Shown: positions 15,964-25,769, counted from the first letter of the stretch. The stretch is 64,000 nt of DNA from Cloacibacterium caeni (GCF_907163125.1 NZ_OU015319.1:1798001-1862000), one strand, 5' to 3'. Notes: generated by a model not told the origin, from the letters alone. Made by a program: numbers and translations.

Positions 15964-17748
15964 ATGATTACAGATAACCCTAATTCTGAAGCTCAAGAGA
16001 ACATTGTAAATCCAAACGAAGAAACTGCTAATCAATCTGTTGCTCCTCAAGAAAGCCATGATTCAGAAGTTCATGAAGAAGAAACTCATGATATGGTAGA
16101 ACACCACGAACATGAAAAAATGACTTCGGGTGAATTAATGACCAAGTTAGAAGCACTGATTAATGCTGAAGATGCAGGAGCTAATCATAAAAAATTTAAT
16201 GCAGTAAAAGAAATGCTTCTTCACAAAATAAACCTAGAAAGTGAAGACCAAAAAGAAGCAGATGCACATTATGAACATCCTCTTCAATCAAAAGTTTCTG
16301 CACTGAGCAATATTTTCAAAGAAAAATATGATGTTTTCCACAGAAAACAAGAATCTGAGCAAAAAGACAATCTCGAAAAGAGAATCTCAATCATAGAAAA
16401 ATTAAAAAATCTTTACACGCATTCTGAACCTAACACCAATCTTTTCCGCGCCATCAGAGAAATTAAAGAAGAATGGAGCAACGCTGGACAAGTAGCAAAA
16501 TCAGAATTCAAAAATCTTAACAATAATTATTTCTACCATTTGAATAATTTCTATCAAATGTTAGACTTAAATAAAGAATACAGAGAGCAAGAATATGCAC
16601 ATAATCTAGAAAAAAGACAGCATATTATTGCCAGAGCCAAAGAATTACAAAACGAACCTGTAGTACAAAAAGCATTAAACGAATTACAGTTTTTGCACAA
16701 ACTTTGGAAAGAAGAAGCAGAACCAGTTGCTGAAGAATTCCGTGATAAAACTTGGGAAGAATTCAAAGAAATTTCGAACAAAATTCACGAAAGAAAATCA
16801 GAATTATTAACCGTAATCGAAGGTGAACAGCAAGCTACTCTTGAGAAGAAAAATCAAATCATAGAAACGATTAAAAAACTGACTTCTCCAGATAAAGCTC
16901 CGAATCATAATTACTGGCAAAACGCCATAAACACCGTAGAAAGTTTAAGAGCAGATTTCTTAAAATTAGGAAGCGTTCCTAGAAAAATTTCTAACCAAAA
17001 CTGGAACGAATTCAAATTAGCGCTTAGAGCTTTCAATGCTAAGAAAAATGAATTCTACAAAGGACTCAAAAACTCTCAGCATACTAATTTAGAAGAAAAA
17101 CTGAAGCTTATACAAACCGCTCAGGATAATATGAATTCTGAAGATTGGGAAATTGCAGTTCCATTGTTCAAAAAATTACAAGAAGACTGGAAAAAAATAG
17201 GTCACGTTCCTAGAAGTATGACCAATAAAGTTTGGGATGATTTCCGTGAAGCTTGTAACACGTTTTTTAACAATTACAGAACTAAAAACAATGCTGTAAC
17301 AGACGATTGGAAAGAAAATCACAAACAAAAACGCGCGCTTTTAGATGAATTAAAAGAAATTGGCGACGAAGAAGGAAGCATAGAAAAAATTGAAAACATT
17401 AAAACTGCTTGGAACAACATCGGAAAGGTACCAAGAGATAAAATGGCTATCAATACAGAGTTTAATAAAACGATGAGAGAGAAATTAAGACTGAACAAAA
17501 TCAATGAATTTGATTTGAAAGAAGAAGGTCTTACTGAATCTCAATTAACTGATAAAGCTAGAAAAATTAAAAATCAAGTAGCTGATTTAGAAGCAGAAAT
17601 TGTAAAATTAGAAAACAACTTAGGCTTCTTTGGCAAAGTATCTCGTGATAATCCTTTATTGAAAGATACTTTTGATAAAATTGATGACAAGAAAGCTCAG
17701 TTAGAAATGTTGAAACAAAGCCTTCACCACATTATTTCGGGAGAATAA
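15964..17748 (+). CDS. DUF349 domain protein
   Basis: This 594-aa acidic, helical protein has an unstructured His/Glu-rich N-terminus (about residues 1-60, EVHEEETHDMVEHHEHEK), then several DUF349 repeats of about 70 residues each, recognised by recurrent W-K-x-hydrophobic-G-x-VP segments such as EDWKKIGHVPR and NNIGKVPRDK. A coiled-coil C-terminus (about 540-594) ends the protein. The cellular role is unknown. The next gene starts 1 nt after the stop, so both are cotranscribed. No metal role should be inferred from the His-rich tail alone. Confidence 0.85.
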   Translation: MITDNPNSEAQENIVNPNEETANQSVAPQESHDSEVHEEETHDMVEHHEHEKMTSGELMTKLEALINAEDAGANHKKFNAVKEMLLHKINLESEDQKEADAHYEHPLQSKVSALSNIFKEKYDVFHRKQESEQKDNLEKRISIIEKLKNLYTHSEPNTNLFRAIREIKEEWSNAGQVAKSEFKNLNNNYFYHLNNFYQMLDLNKEYREQEYAHNLEKRQHIIARAKELQNEPVVQKALNELQFLHKLWKEEAEPVAEEFRDKTWEEFKEISNKIHERKSELLTVIEGEQQATLEKKNQIIETIKKLTSPDKAPNHNYWQNAINTVESLRADFLKLGSVPRKISNQNWNEFKLALRAFNAKKNEFYKGLKNSQHTNLEEKLKLIQTAQDNMNSEDWEIAVPLFKKLQEDWKKIGHVPRSMTNKVWDDFREACNTFFNNYRTKNNAVTDDWKENHKQKRALLDELKEIGDEEGSIEKIENIKTAWNNIGKVPRDKMAINTEFNKTMREKLRLNKINEFDLKEEGLTESQLTDKARKIKNQVADLEAEIVKLENNLGFFGKVSRDNPLLKDTFDKIDDKKAQLEMLKQSLHHIISGE

Positions 17749-17749
17749 G

Positions 17750-18352
17750 ATGATTCGTAAACTGTTTTCGATTGTTGTACTTTTACTATTTTCGGGGATT
17801 TTTTATTCACAAAACACCGAAGACTTAATTGGTGTGCCAGAAATTACCTTTAACGAAAGTAAATATGTATTGGCTTCTGCACAACAAAAATCTAAAGTCC
17901 AATTTGTACAAGAATACATTTTAGAAGACGAAAGAATAGAAGATGCTTCTGCGGTCATTACCATTTATTTTTTCAATAAAAATATAGACGCTAAAGAAGC
18001 TACTTATCAAAAAACAGAAGAACTCGACCGAAGAGCCGAAACGGATAAATATTGCACTTACAATGTTACCGAAAATCCTAATGGAACCGAATTCGTAGTA
18101 GATTTTATCACCACCAATGTTCCAAAAGATAAAAAAACGGAAGTTCCAGAACAAGAATTGGCAGATTATAACATCTATAGATTTAGAAACACTCTGTTAG
18201 GCGAAGAAAGCACATTTATGATTATTGCCTACAAAGAAAAATCTACTGAAGATGCTAAAGGTTTTCAAAAATCAATAGGTAAAAAAAGAAATAAACTTTT
18301 AGAAGGAATCATCACCATGACCATTCCTTCTGTAACTCTAAAAACAAACTAA
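17750..18352 (+). CDS. Exported protein of unknown function
   Basis: This 200-aa protein starts with a signal peptide (residues 1-20, FSGIFYSQ) and continues with a soluble beta-rich domain whose motifs (VQEYILEDER, AVITIYFFNKN, DFITTNVPKDK) I do not assign to a named family. It follows the DUF349 gene by 1 nt and is ended by a terminator, so the two form a small operon. It probably resides in the periplasm. No catalytic residues are recognisable. Confidence 0.7.
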   Translation: MIRKLFSIVVLLLFSGIFYSQNTEDLIGVPEITFNESKYVLASAQQKSKVQFVQEYILEDERIEDASAVITIYFFNKNIDAKEATYQKTEELDRRAETDKYCTYNVTENPNGTEFVVDFITTNVPKDKKTEVPEQELADYNIYRFRNTLLGEESTFMIIAYKEKSTEDAKGFQKSIGKKRNKLLEGIITMTIPSVTLKTN

Positions 18353-18381
18353 TTCCGGAATTTTTTTCGGAATTTTTTTTC
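18351..18381 (+). terminator. Rho-independent terminator
   Basis: AATTCCG and CGGAATT flank a short T-rich loop and are followed by a T-run. The ribD ATG follows 8 nt later. Confidence 0.75.
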
Positions 18382-18388
18382 AAATAAA

Positions 18389-19411
18389 ATGAATCACGAA
18401 ACTTACATAAAACGCTGTATAGAACTCGCCAAAAAAGCGACTGGAAAAACATATCCAAATCCTTTAGTTGGCGCTGTAATTGTTCATAACGATGTCATCA
18501 TCGGAGAAGGTTTTCACCAAAAAGCGGGTGAACCTCATGCAGAAATCAATGCGATTAATTCTGTACAAAATCCAGAACTTTTACCAGAGTCTACGATTTA
18601 TGTTTCTCTAGAACCTTGTGCACATTTCGGAAAAACGCCACCTTGTTCATTAAAATTAAAAGAAATTGGTTTTAAGAAAGTAGTGATTGGTGCAATGGAC
18701 AGCCATGATAAAGTAAGCGGAAAAGGCAAAAAAATCCTTATGGATGCAGGAATAGAAACCGTTTCTGGAATTTTGGAAGAAGAATGCAGAGATTTAAACA
18801 AAAGGTTTTTCACTTTCCATGAGAAAAAGCGTCCTTATTTGATTCTGAAATGGGCAGAAAGTAAAGACGGTTTTATAGACCAAGATTTTAAACCTACAAA
18901 AATATCCAACGAATTGGATTCTCAATTTGTACATCAAATCAGAAGCGAGGAGCATGCTATTTTAGTAGGAACTCAAACTGCTTTGAATGACAATCCTAGC
19001 TTAACAACCAGATTAGTGGAAGGCAGAAATCCTGTGAGAATATTGATTGATTTTGATTTAAAAGTTCCCAGAAATTTTAAAATTTATAATGATGAAGCTA
19101 CTACTTTGGTTTTCAATCAAGAAAAAGAGACAGAAGAAGAAAATGTAAAATTCATTAAAATTTCTAAAGAAAATTTCATGGAAGAATTAATGCAGAAACT
19201 TTACGAAAATCAGATTCAATCGGTTTTAGTAGAAGGTGGAAGCAGAACTTTACAAACTTTTATTGACCAAAATCTTTGGGATGAAGCCATTATCATTAAA
19301 AACGAAAATATCCTATTAGAAAATGGCACAAAAGCTCCTAAATTTAATGGAAAACTGACTCAAGAAAAGACAATGAGAGATAATGTAGTTTCTATTTATA
19401 GAAATCTGTAA
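18389..19411 (+). CDS. ribD: Bifunctional riboflavin biosynthesis deaminase/reductase
   Basis: This 340-aa enzyme carries out the second and third steps of riboflavin synthesis. The N-terminal cytidine-deaminase-like domain (about 1-145) has the zinc motifs HAEIN and PCAHFGKTPPC. The C-terminal reductase domain (about 148-340) begins RPYLILKWAESKDG and includes the pocket segment VLVEGGSRTLQ. The other riboflavin genes are not in this window. Its stop overlaps the ATG of the next gene (TAATG), so translation may be coupled. Confidence 0.94.
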   Translation: MNHETYIKRCIELAKKATGKTYPNPLVGAVIVHNDVIIGEGFHQKAGEPHAEINAINSVQNPELLPESTIYVSLEPCAHFGKTPPCSLKLKEIGFKKVVIGAMDSHDKVSGKGKKILMDAGIETVSGILEEECRDLNKRFFTFHEKKRPYLILKWAESKDGFIDQDFKPTKISNELDSQFVHQIRSEEHAILVGTQTALNDNPSLTTRLVEGRNPVRILIDFDLKVPRNFKIYNDEATTLVFNQEKETEEENVKFIKISKENFMEELMQKLYENQIQSVLVEGGSRTLQTFIDQNLWDEAIIIKNENILLENGTKAPKFNGKLTQEKTMRDNVVSIYRNL

Positions 19412-20016
19412 TGCAATACAATTTCACCACCATAAAATCTGAAGTTCGAGATATTTTGCTCAAAGAAAAAGGGAGCAAATTTATCGGCTTTGCATTTCCT
19501 GTCAATAACGAAAAGGAACTCAAAATTGCTTTAGAAAGCTTAAAAGAAGAACATCCAAAAGCTACGCACCATTGTTATGCTTTCAGAATAGGAATTCATG
19601 GTGAAAATTACCGCGCAAATGATGACGGAGAGCCTTCAGGAAGTGCTGGTTTACCTATTTACAATCAACTTCTCGCTCACAATCTTACCAATATTTTAGT
19701 GGTAATCATTCGTTATTATGGCGGAACCAAATTAGGCGTTTCTGGCTTGGTAAAAACCTACAAAGAAAGCACCAAATATACTTTGGAACACGCCGAAATT
19801 ATCACCAAAGAATTAGAAACCGAACTCGAAATTCATTTTAAATTTTCTCAACAAAACATTATTTTTTCTCTTCTCAATAAATTTGATGCGAAAGTCTTGA
19901 ATTTCGATACACAAGAAGATTGTATGATAACAGCAAGGCTCAATTTGTCCGAAAAAGAAAAAATCTCGGAACTTTTGTCCGAGATTCAATATGTAAATTT
20001 TAAATTTTTAGAATAA
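19411..20016 (+). CDS. yigZ: YigZ/IMPACT-family protein (UPF0029)
   Basis: This 201-aa protein has the UPF0029 N-terminal domain (about 10-120) with DDGEPSGSAGLPI and VVIIRYYGGTKLGVSGLV, followed by a C-terminal DUF1949-like domain. The family binds translation-related partners, but the molecular role in bacteria is not settled. It overlaps the ribD stop codon by one base and converges on the zinc peptidase gene, whose stop lies 2 nt away. Confidence 0.9.
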   Translation: MQYNFTTIKSEVRDILLKEKGSKFIGFAFPVNNEKELKIALESLKEEHPKATHHCYAFRIGIHGENYRANDDGEPSGSAGLPIYNQLLAHNLTNILVVIIRYYGGTKLGVSGLVKTYKESTKYTLEHAEIITKELETELEIHFKFSQQNIIFSLLNKFDAKVLNFDTQEDCMITARLNLSEKEKISELLSEIQYVNFKFLE

Positions 20017-20018
20017 GA

Positions 20019-20729
20019 TTACTCTCTTCTTCCTCCGAAAAGCATTGACGCCCAATAAAGCAATTGTGCTAATGAACCTAGCGCTGCCACAACATAAGTT
20101 CTCGCCGCCCATTTTAGAGAATCTTCAGCCGCAGCATGTTCTTCTCTGCCTAATGTTCCAGAATTTTCTAACCAAGCTAACGCTCTTTTACTCGCATCAT
20201 ACTCTACTGGTAAAGTAATGAACGCAAAAAGTGTAGTTACCGCAAAAAGTAAAACACCAATCGCTAAAACTGTAGTATTTCCTTGAGGATTCTGAATGCT
20301 TCTGGAAGCAATCATCACAGAAATCCCTGCAAAAATTACAAACTGAGAAAGCGTAGAACTAATATTTACCAACGGAACCAATTTAGAACGAAGTTGCAAC
20401 ATAGAGTAACCAACTGCATGTTGTACAGCATGACCACATTCGTGAGCTGCAACCGCTGCTGCTGCTGCATTTCTCTGCATGTAAACTCCTTCAGAAAGAT
20501 TTACTGTTTTATTTACTGGATTATAATGATCCGTTAATTGACCAGGAACAGAAATCACTTGCACATCATGAATTCCATTATCGCGAAGCATTTTTTCGGC
20601 AATTTCTTTCCCAGACATTCCATTTCTGAGATGGACTTTGGAATAATGTTGAAATTTCGACTTCAATCTAGCCGAAACCAACCAACTCACGAGCATTAAC
20701 ACTCCTAAAATTAAATAATAACCTGTCAT
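20019..20729 (-). CDS. Membrane zinc metallopeptidase (YugP-like)
   Basis: This 236-aa membrane protein has an N-terminal helix, a soluble domain with the metalloprotease motif HECGHAVQH (zinc ligands H, H and a downstream E), and two or three more membrane segments (about 120-190 and 205-225). It matches the neutral zinc metallopeptidase type 2 family (YugP). The substrate is unknown. It has no obvious operon partner, and its stop lies next to the convergent yigZ stop with no hairpin between them. Confidence 0.85.
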   Translation of the reverse strand: MTGYYLILGVLMLVSWLVSARLKSKFQHYSKVHLRNGMSGKEIAEKMLRDNGIHDVQVISVPGQLTDHYNPVNKTVNLSEGVYMQRNAAAAAVAAHECGHAVQHAVGYSMLQLRSKLVPLVNISSTLSQFVIFAGISVMIASRSIQNPQGNTTVLAIGVLLFAVTTLFAFITLPVEYDASKRALAWLENSGTLGREEHAAAEDSLKWAARTYVVAALGSLAQLLYWASMLFGGRRE

Positions 20730-20783
20730 ATTTTTATTTTGTTTTTTTTGTTTATTCTTTTTGAAGTAAAAACTGTGCCAAAC

Positions 20784-20814
20784 TTGGGCATTGTCATCTT
20801 TTACACTATCTTTG
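20784..20814 (+). promoter_or_regulatory. Promoter (TTG / TATCTTTG) of the GNAT gene
   Basis: TTG at 20784-20786 and TATCTTTG at 20807-20814 are 20 nt apart, the expected spacing. The ATG is at 20834. Confidence 0.7.
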
Positions 20815-20833
20815 TTTTTCTAATTATCTAAAC

Positions 20834-21958
20834 ATGTCTGAAGTAAAAATCATTCAAGTTACTACCGAAAAACAATTATCAGATTTTATCAAATTCCCGA
20901 TGAATCTGTACAAAAATAATCAAAATTATGTACCATCTTTAATCAAAGATGAGAAAAGCATTTGGAACAAAGAAGAAAACCCTGCTCTTGCCTATTCCGA
21001 AGCTAAGCAATTTTTGGCTTACAGAGACAATGAAATCGTAGGAAGAATTGCGGTGATGATTAATCACAATGAAGCCCAAGAACTCGGCATAGAAAAAGTA
21101 AGATTCGGGTGGTTAGATTTTATAGATGATGAAGCCGTTTCTAAAGCACTTATTGACACGGCTATAGCTTATGCTAAAGAAAAAAACATCAAAAAAATAG
21201 AAGGACCGATGGGTTTTACCAATCTAGACAAGGCAGGAATGCTCACTTTCGGGTTTGACAGATTGGCAACGATGATTGGGATTTACAATTTCAGCTATTA
21301 TCCAAAACATTTAGAAAAATTGGGATTGGTGAAAGAAAAAGAATGGGTAGAATTCGAAATTATGTTCCCTGATGTTTTACCAGATAAAGTTGAAAAATTC
21401 AGCCAACTCATCGCAGAAAAATATCAACTAAAAACCTTAAAATTCAATTCTAAAGAAGAAATTCTTCCTTTAGTAGAACCGATGTTTAAGTTACTAGACG
21501 AAACATACAAAAATCTTTCTACTTACACTCCTATTACCGACGAGCAAATCTTGCATTACAAAGAAAAATACTTCGGCTTTATAGATAAAGACTACATTAT
21601 CTGCATAACTGACAAGGATGACAAGTTGATTTCTTTTGCGATTACCATGCCTTCATATTCCAGAGCTTTGCAAAAAGCCAATGGTAGTTTATTACCATTC
21701 GGATGGTATCATTTACTAAACGCTGGCAGAAAAAACGAAAGAGCTAACTTTTATTTGATAGGAATTCATCCAGAATACCAAAGAAGAGGAGTTACCGCTA
21801 TTATTTTTAAAGAAATCTGGAAAACTTTTAAGAAAAAAGGGGTGAAATTTTTAGAGACCAATCCAGAGTTAGAAGAGAACAAAAACATCCAATTACTTTG
21901 GCAAGATTACAATCCTGTAAACCACAAGAGAAGAAGAACTTACACTTTAGAATTTTAA
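20834..21958 (+). CDS. GNAT-fold N-acetyltransferase-like protein
   Basis: This 374-aa protein carries a C-terminal GNAT-like segment with the acetyl-CoA loop motif HPEYQRRGVTAIIF (about 310-325), and an N-terminal region with FIKFPMNLYKNNQNYVPSL, a hallmark of a large Bacteroidetes GNAT subfamily of about 375 residues. The acceptor is unknown. It has a well-formed promoter. A small membrane protein gene follows 10 nt later. Confidence 0.75.
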   Translation: MSEVKIIQVTTEKQLSDFIKFPMNLYKNNQNYVPSLIKDEKSIWNKEENPALAYSEAKQFLAYRDNEIVGRIAVMINHNEAQELGIEKVRFGWLDFIDDEAVSKALIDTAIAYAKEKNIKKIEGPMGFTNLDKAGMLTFGFDRLATMIGIYNFSYYPKHLEKLGLVKEKEWVEFEIMFPDVLPDKVEKFSQLIAEKYQLKTLKFNSKEEILPLVEPMFKLLDETYKNLSTYTPITDEQILHYKEKYFGFIDKDYIICITDKDDKLISFAITMPSYSRALQKANGSLLPFGWYHLLNAGRKNERANFYLIGIHPEYQRRGVTAIIFKEIWKTFKKKGVKFLETNPELEENKNIQLLWQDYNPVNHKRRRTYTLEF

Positions 21959-21968
21959 AAATTTAAAA

Positions 21969-22148
21969 ATGAAAACTCAACTTTATTATTACATTGGCAT
22001 TATCATCATGTATGTGATGTACAATCAGTTTTTCCAAGTAAAAGATGAGAAAACTAATGCTATTATTAATATTTTGTTTGCGAGTTTTCTTTTTGGGTAC
22101 ATTGCATTCATTGCGTTTAAGGTTTTAAAAAACCTCAAGAACAAGTAG
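21969..22148 (+). CDS. Small membrane protein (59 aa)
   Basis: This frame of 59 codons begins 10 nt after the GNAT stop. It predicts two membrane helices, residues 5-18 (YYYIGIIIMYVMYN) and 35-50 (INILFASFLFGYIAF), separated by a charged loop and ending in a Lys-rich tail (KVLKNLKNK), which suggests N-out or hairpin topology with a cytoplasmic tail. I know of no family. It is probably cotranscribed with the GNAT gene. The composition is clearly protein-like. Confidence 0.65.
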   Translation: MKTQLYYYIGIIIMYVMYNQFFQVKDEKTNAIINILFASFLFGYIAFIAFKVLKNLKNK

Positions 22149-22234
22149 TTATTTTTATTAATTCTAAATTAGAGAAAACCTTTTTTTAGAAAGAAAAGTG
22201 TTTAAAAATACTTCTCGTTTCTATTTATATTTCG

Positions 22235-22242
22235 TAAATTTG
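22235..22242 (+). promoter_or_regulatory. -7 box (TAAATTTG) of the nuo operon
   Basis: TAAATTTG lies 24 nt before the nuoA ATG. A good -33 element was not found. Confidence 0.5.
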
Positions 22243-22265
22243 CCAGTTAGAAATACTTAATAGAG

Positions 22266-22637
22266 ATGAATTTACCTGATAATTATATCCCTGTTCTTAT
22301 TCAGGCGGCAGTAGGTTTAGGTTTTGTGTTATTTACTTTATACGCATCACACAATTGGGGTCCTAAAAGACACACTTCTGGAGCTACTAAAGATGACACT
22401 TTCGAGTGTGGAATTGAAGTAGAAGGAAATGCAAGAACTCCGTTTTCTGTAAAATATTTTCTTACCGCTATTTTATTCGTTTTATTCGACATAGAAATTG
22501 TTTTTTTCTATCCTTACGCTGTAAATTTTAAAGAATTAGGATTTGAAGGATTCCTTGCTGTAACTACTTTTATAGCAATCTTCTTCATAGGATTTTTCTA
22601 TGTACTAAAACGTGGAGCTTTAGATTGGAATAAGTAA
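22266..22637 (+). CDS. nuoA: NADH-quinone oxidoreductase subunit A
   Basis: This 123-aa membrane subunit of complex I has three helices. The loop carries the conserved FECGIE motif (TFECGIEVEGNARTPFSVKYF) followed by LFDIEIVFFYPYAV, including the acidic pair found in all NuoA proteins near the quinone site. It is the first gene of a continuous nuoA-N run. A promoter box lies just upstream. Confidence 0.95.
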   Translation: MNLPDNYIPVLIQAAVGLGFVLFTLYASHNWGPKRHTSGATKDDTFECGIEVEGNARTPFSVKYFLTAILFVLFDIEIVFFYPYAVNFKELGFEGFLAVTTFIAIFFIGFFYVLKRGALDWNK

Positions 22638-22706
22638 ATTTATGCCGCTAAAGTGTTTTACACATTAGAGTAAGATTTTTCAAAAAAAACTTTAAAAAAA
22701 TTAAAA

Positions 22707-23264
22707 ATGTCAGATAATAAACCTGTAATCAATACTAATGCACCAGCGCCTCCAGGAATTGAAGGTGAAGGTTTTTTCGCAGGAAAATTAAGCGATATTA
22801 TTGGTATGGCGCGTAAGTTTTCGCTTTGGCCATTACCATTTGCTACTTCTTGTTGTGGTATCGAATTTATGGCAACTATGGCTCCTAACTATGATTTATC
22901 TAGATTCGGGGCAGAGAGAATGAGTTTCTCGCCAAGACAAGCAGATATCCTACTGGTTTGTGGTACTATTTCTAAAAAATTAGCTCCAGTTCTTAAACAA
23001 GTTTATACACAGATGGCAGAACCAAGATGGGTAGTTGCTGTAGGTGCTTGTGCAAGTAGCGGTGGTATTTTTGATACTTATTCTGTTTTACAAGGAATTG
23101 ATAAAATTATTCCTGTAGATGTATATGTTCCAGGATGCCCACCAAGACCAGAACAAATTCTAGAAGGTTACATGCAAGTACAAGCTTTGGCAGAAAACGA
23201 AAGCTTAAGAAGAAGAGACTTACCAGAATACAAAGCTTTATTAGAAAGCTACGGAATTAAGTAA
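22707..23264 (+). CDS. nuoB: NADH-quinone oxidoreductase subunit B
   Basis: This 185-aa peripheral-arm subunit binds the terminal 4Fe-4S cluster N2 that hands electrons to quinone. The cysteines are in TSCCGIEFMA, GACASSGG and PGCPPRPEQ. It is followed by 125 bp of AT-rich spacer before nuoC. Length and motifs are standard. Confidence 0.95.
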   Translation: MSDNKPVINTNAPAPPGIEGEGFFAGKLSDIIGMARKFSLWPLPFATSCCGIEFMATMAPNYDLSRFGAERMSFSPRQADILLVCGTISKKLAPVLKQVYTQMAEPRWVVAVGACASSGGIFDTYSVLQGIDKIIPVDVYVPGCPPRPEQILEGYMQVQALAENESLRRRDLPEYKALLESYGIK

Positions 23265-23389
23265 TTTGAAAATGTAAAGATTTGAATTTCAAGTCTTGCG
23301 TTTATCAAAAATAAATTTGAAACAATAATAGAAACAAATTTTTGAAGGCGATGTAATTTACCTCGATTTCAAATTTTCAAATTAATAAT

Positions 23390-23884
23390 ATGACAAGCGA
23401 ATTTGTTTTAGAAGCCATCAATAGAGAATTTCCAGAAGCATTGATTTCTTCGTCTGAACCTTATGGATTTCTAACTGTAGAAGTAAAAAAAGAAGAGCTT
23501 AAAAAAGTGATTCATCACCTTAAAGAGTCTTCTCTTAATTTTATGTTCCTTACAGACATTTGTGGCATTCATTATCCAGACCATAAGGAGAAGGAACTTG
23601 GAGTAATCTATCACCTTCATAATTTACAAGAAAATTTTAGAATAAGAATCAAAAGCTTTTTCCCAAAAGATAACGCCGAGGTAGATTCTATTACAGACTT
23701 GTATTCAGGAGCCAATTGGATGGAAAGAGAAACATATGATTTCTACGGAATTACGTTTAAAGGTCACCCAGATTTAAGAGTTATTCTAAACATGGAAGAA
23801 CTAGGTTATCACCCTCTTCTAAAAGAATATGCGCTAGAAGATGGAACAAGAACTGACAAAGACGACTCTATGTTCGGTAGATAA
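23390..23884 (+). CDS. nuoC: NADH-quinone oxidoreductase subunit C
   Basis: This 164-aa subunit (30-kDa type) of the peripheral arm is separate from nuoD, not fused to it as in E. coli. Conserved motifs are FFPKDNAEVDSITDLY, GANWMERETYDFYGITFKGHPDLR and the end YHPLLKEY. It helps form the quinone pocket with NuoD. Confidence 0.95.
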   Translation: MTSEFVLEAINREFPEALISSSEPYGFLTVEVKKEELKKVIHHLKESSLNFMFLTDICGIHYPDHKEKELGVIYHLHNLQENFRIRIKSFFPKDNAEVDSITDLYSGANWMERETYDFYGITFKGHPDLRVILNMEELGYHPLLKEYALEDGTRTDKDDSMFGR

Positions 23885-23906
23885 AAATTCTGAAATCTAA
23901 ATTATT

Positions 23907-25130
23907 ATGAAAGACAATCAACTATCCAATATACTTAACCAATACGATGCTCAAGAGCAAATAGATGGTCAATTATATACACTGAACCTTGGTCCTACTC
24001 ACCCTGCTACACACGGAATTTTCCAAAATGTCTTAACCATGGATGGTGAGAGAATTCTTCATTCTGAACAAACCGTAGGTTATATTCACAGAGCTTTTGA
24101 AAAAATTGCTGAACGTAGAAATTTTACGCAAATTACCACTCTTACAGACCGTTTAAATTATTGTTCTGCACCTATCAATAACATTGGTTGGCACATGACA
24201 GTAGAAAAACTTCTAGGGATTGAAATGCCAAAAAGAGTAGATTACATGCGTGTTATAATGATGGAATTGGCTCGTATTGCTGACCACTTGGTTTGTAACT
24301 CCGTAATTGCAGTAGATACTGGGGCTTTAACTGGTTTCACCTACGTTTTCCAAGACAGAGAAAGAATTTACGATATCTATGAACAAGTTTGTGGCGCTAG
24401 AATGACTACAAACATGGGTAGAATTGGTGGCTTCGACAGAGATTTCACTCCTAAATTCCACGAATTATTAAAAGATTTCTTAAAAACTTTCCCTGCAAGA
24501 TTCCAAGAATTTTCAAATTTAGTAGAAAGAAACAGAATCTTCATGGACAGAACCATCGGTGCTGGTCCTATCAGTGCAGAACGTGCCTTAAACTACAGTT
24601 TTGTAGGCCCTAACTTAAGAGCTGCTGGTGTAGATTATGACGTGAGAGTCGCAAGTCCTTATTCATCATACCAAGATTTTGATTTCAATATTCCTATTGG
24701 TACTGCAGGAGATACTTATGATAGATTCATGGTTCGTCAACAGGAAATTTGGGAAAGTTTGAAAATCATTAACCAAGCTTATAATAATTTACCAGAAGGA
24801 GATTTCCATGCAGATGTACCAGAATTTTTCTTACCAGAAAAAGCAGAAGTGTACAATAATATGGAAGCATTAATCTATCATTTCAAAATCGTGATGGGCG
24901 AAACTGATATTCCTGCTGGTGAAGTTTATCATTCTGTAGAGGGTGGAAACGGTGAACTTGGTTTCTATTTAGTAAGTGATGGCGGTAGAACTCCATACAG
25001 ATTGCACTTTAGAAGACCTTGTTTTATTTATTACCAAGCGTATCCAGAAATGATTAAAGGTGCCGTAATCTCTGATGCAATCGTTACGATGAGTAGCATG
25101 AACGTGATTGCTGGAGAATTAGACGGATAA
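23907..25130 (+). CDS. nuoD: NADH-quinone oxidoreductase subunit D
   Basis: This 407-aa subunit (49-kDa type) holds part of the quinone-binding cavity. Motifs are LGPTHPATHGIF, ERRNFTQ and DRLNYCSAP near the N-terminus, and GELGFYLVSDGGRTPYR near the end. The quinone-facing His (THPATH) is present. It is followed by a 129-bp AT-rich spacer before nuoE. Confidence 0.95.
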   Translation: MKDNQLSNILNQYDAQEQIDGQLYTLNLGPTHPATHGIFQNVLTMDGERILHSEQTVGYIHRAFEKIAERRNFTQITTLTDRLNYCSAPINNIGWHMTVEKLLGIEMPKRVDYMRVIMMELARIADHLVCNSVIAVDTGALTGFTYVFQDRERIYDIYEQVCGARMTTNMGRIGGFDRDFTPKFHELLKDFLKTFPARFQEFSNLVERNRIFMDRTIGAGPISAERALNYSFVGPNLRAAGVDYDVRVASPYSSYQDFDFNIPIGTAGDTYDRFMVRQQEIWESLKIINQAYNNLPEGDFHADVPEFFLPEKAEVYNNMEALIYHFKIVMGETDIPAGEVYHSVEGGNGELGFYLVSDGGRTPYRLHFRRPCFIYYQAYPEMIKGAVISDAIVTMSSMNVIAGELDG

Positions 25131-25259
25131 AAAGATATAAATTTTAGATTATAAATTTAAAATTATTAATCTAAAAAATCCATAGTTAATTATTTGAATT
25201 AAAGATATTTAAAATTTAAAATCTAAAATTCAGAATTTAAAATTTAAAATTTTAAAGAA
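25131..25259. repeat. Degenerate A/T heptad tract between nuoD and nuoE
   Basis: Variants of AAAATTTAAAATCTAAAATT fill the spacer. It resembles the cleaner heptad arrays at the nuoG-H, nuoH-I and nuoM-N junctions. Confidence 0.5.
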
Positions 25260-25769
25260 GTGAGCGAAACAATTGCTTTTAAACCAGAAACTTTAGAAAA
25301 AGTAAAACAAATCATTGCAAGATATCCAGAAGGAAAACAAAAATCTGCATTAATTCCTGTGCTTCACTTAGCGCAGAAAGAATTTGGAGGTTGGTTAGAC
25401 GTTCCTGTGATGGATTATGTAGCAAGTGTTTTAGAAATTACTCCAATAGAAGTGTATGAAGTAGCTACTTTCTACACCATGTTTAATATACAACCTGTAG
25501 GAAAATACGTTTTAGAAGTTTGCGTTACAGGACCTTGTATGTTAAGAGGAAGTGATGATATCGTAAATTATATCAAAGAAAAATTAGGCATCAAAGCTGG
25601 CGAAACTACTGCAGATGGTTTATTTACTCTAAAACCTGCAGAATGTCTTGGAGCTTGCGGTTATGCACCAATGATGCAACTTGGAAAATTCTATCACGAA
25701 AATTTAACTAAAGAAAAAGTAGACGAAATCCTTGAGCTTTGCAGACAAGGACAAATCGCTCTTGATTAA
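25260..25769 (+). CDS. nuoE: NADH-quinone oxidoreductase subunit E (GTG start)
   Basis: This 169-aa 24-kDa-type subunit of the NADH-dehydrogenase module binds the 2Fe-2S cluster N1a through CVTGPC and CLGACG. The frame opens with GTG at 25260, and no ATG lies nearby that would keep the conserved FKPETLEKV segment, so the GTG start is the best choice. It is cotranscribed with nuoF, which starts 12 nt after the stop. Confidence 0.94.
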   Translation: MSETIAFKPETLEKVKQIIARYPEGKQKSALIPVLHLAQKEFGGWLDVPVMDYVASVLEITPIEVYEVATFYTMFNIQPVGKYVLEVCVTGPCMLRGSDDIVNYIKEKLGIKAGETTADGLFTLKPAECLGACGYAPMMQLGKFYHENLTKEKVDEILELCRQGQIALD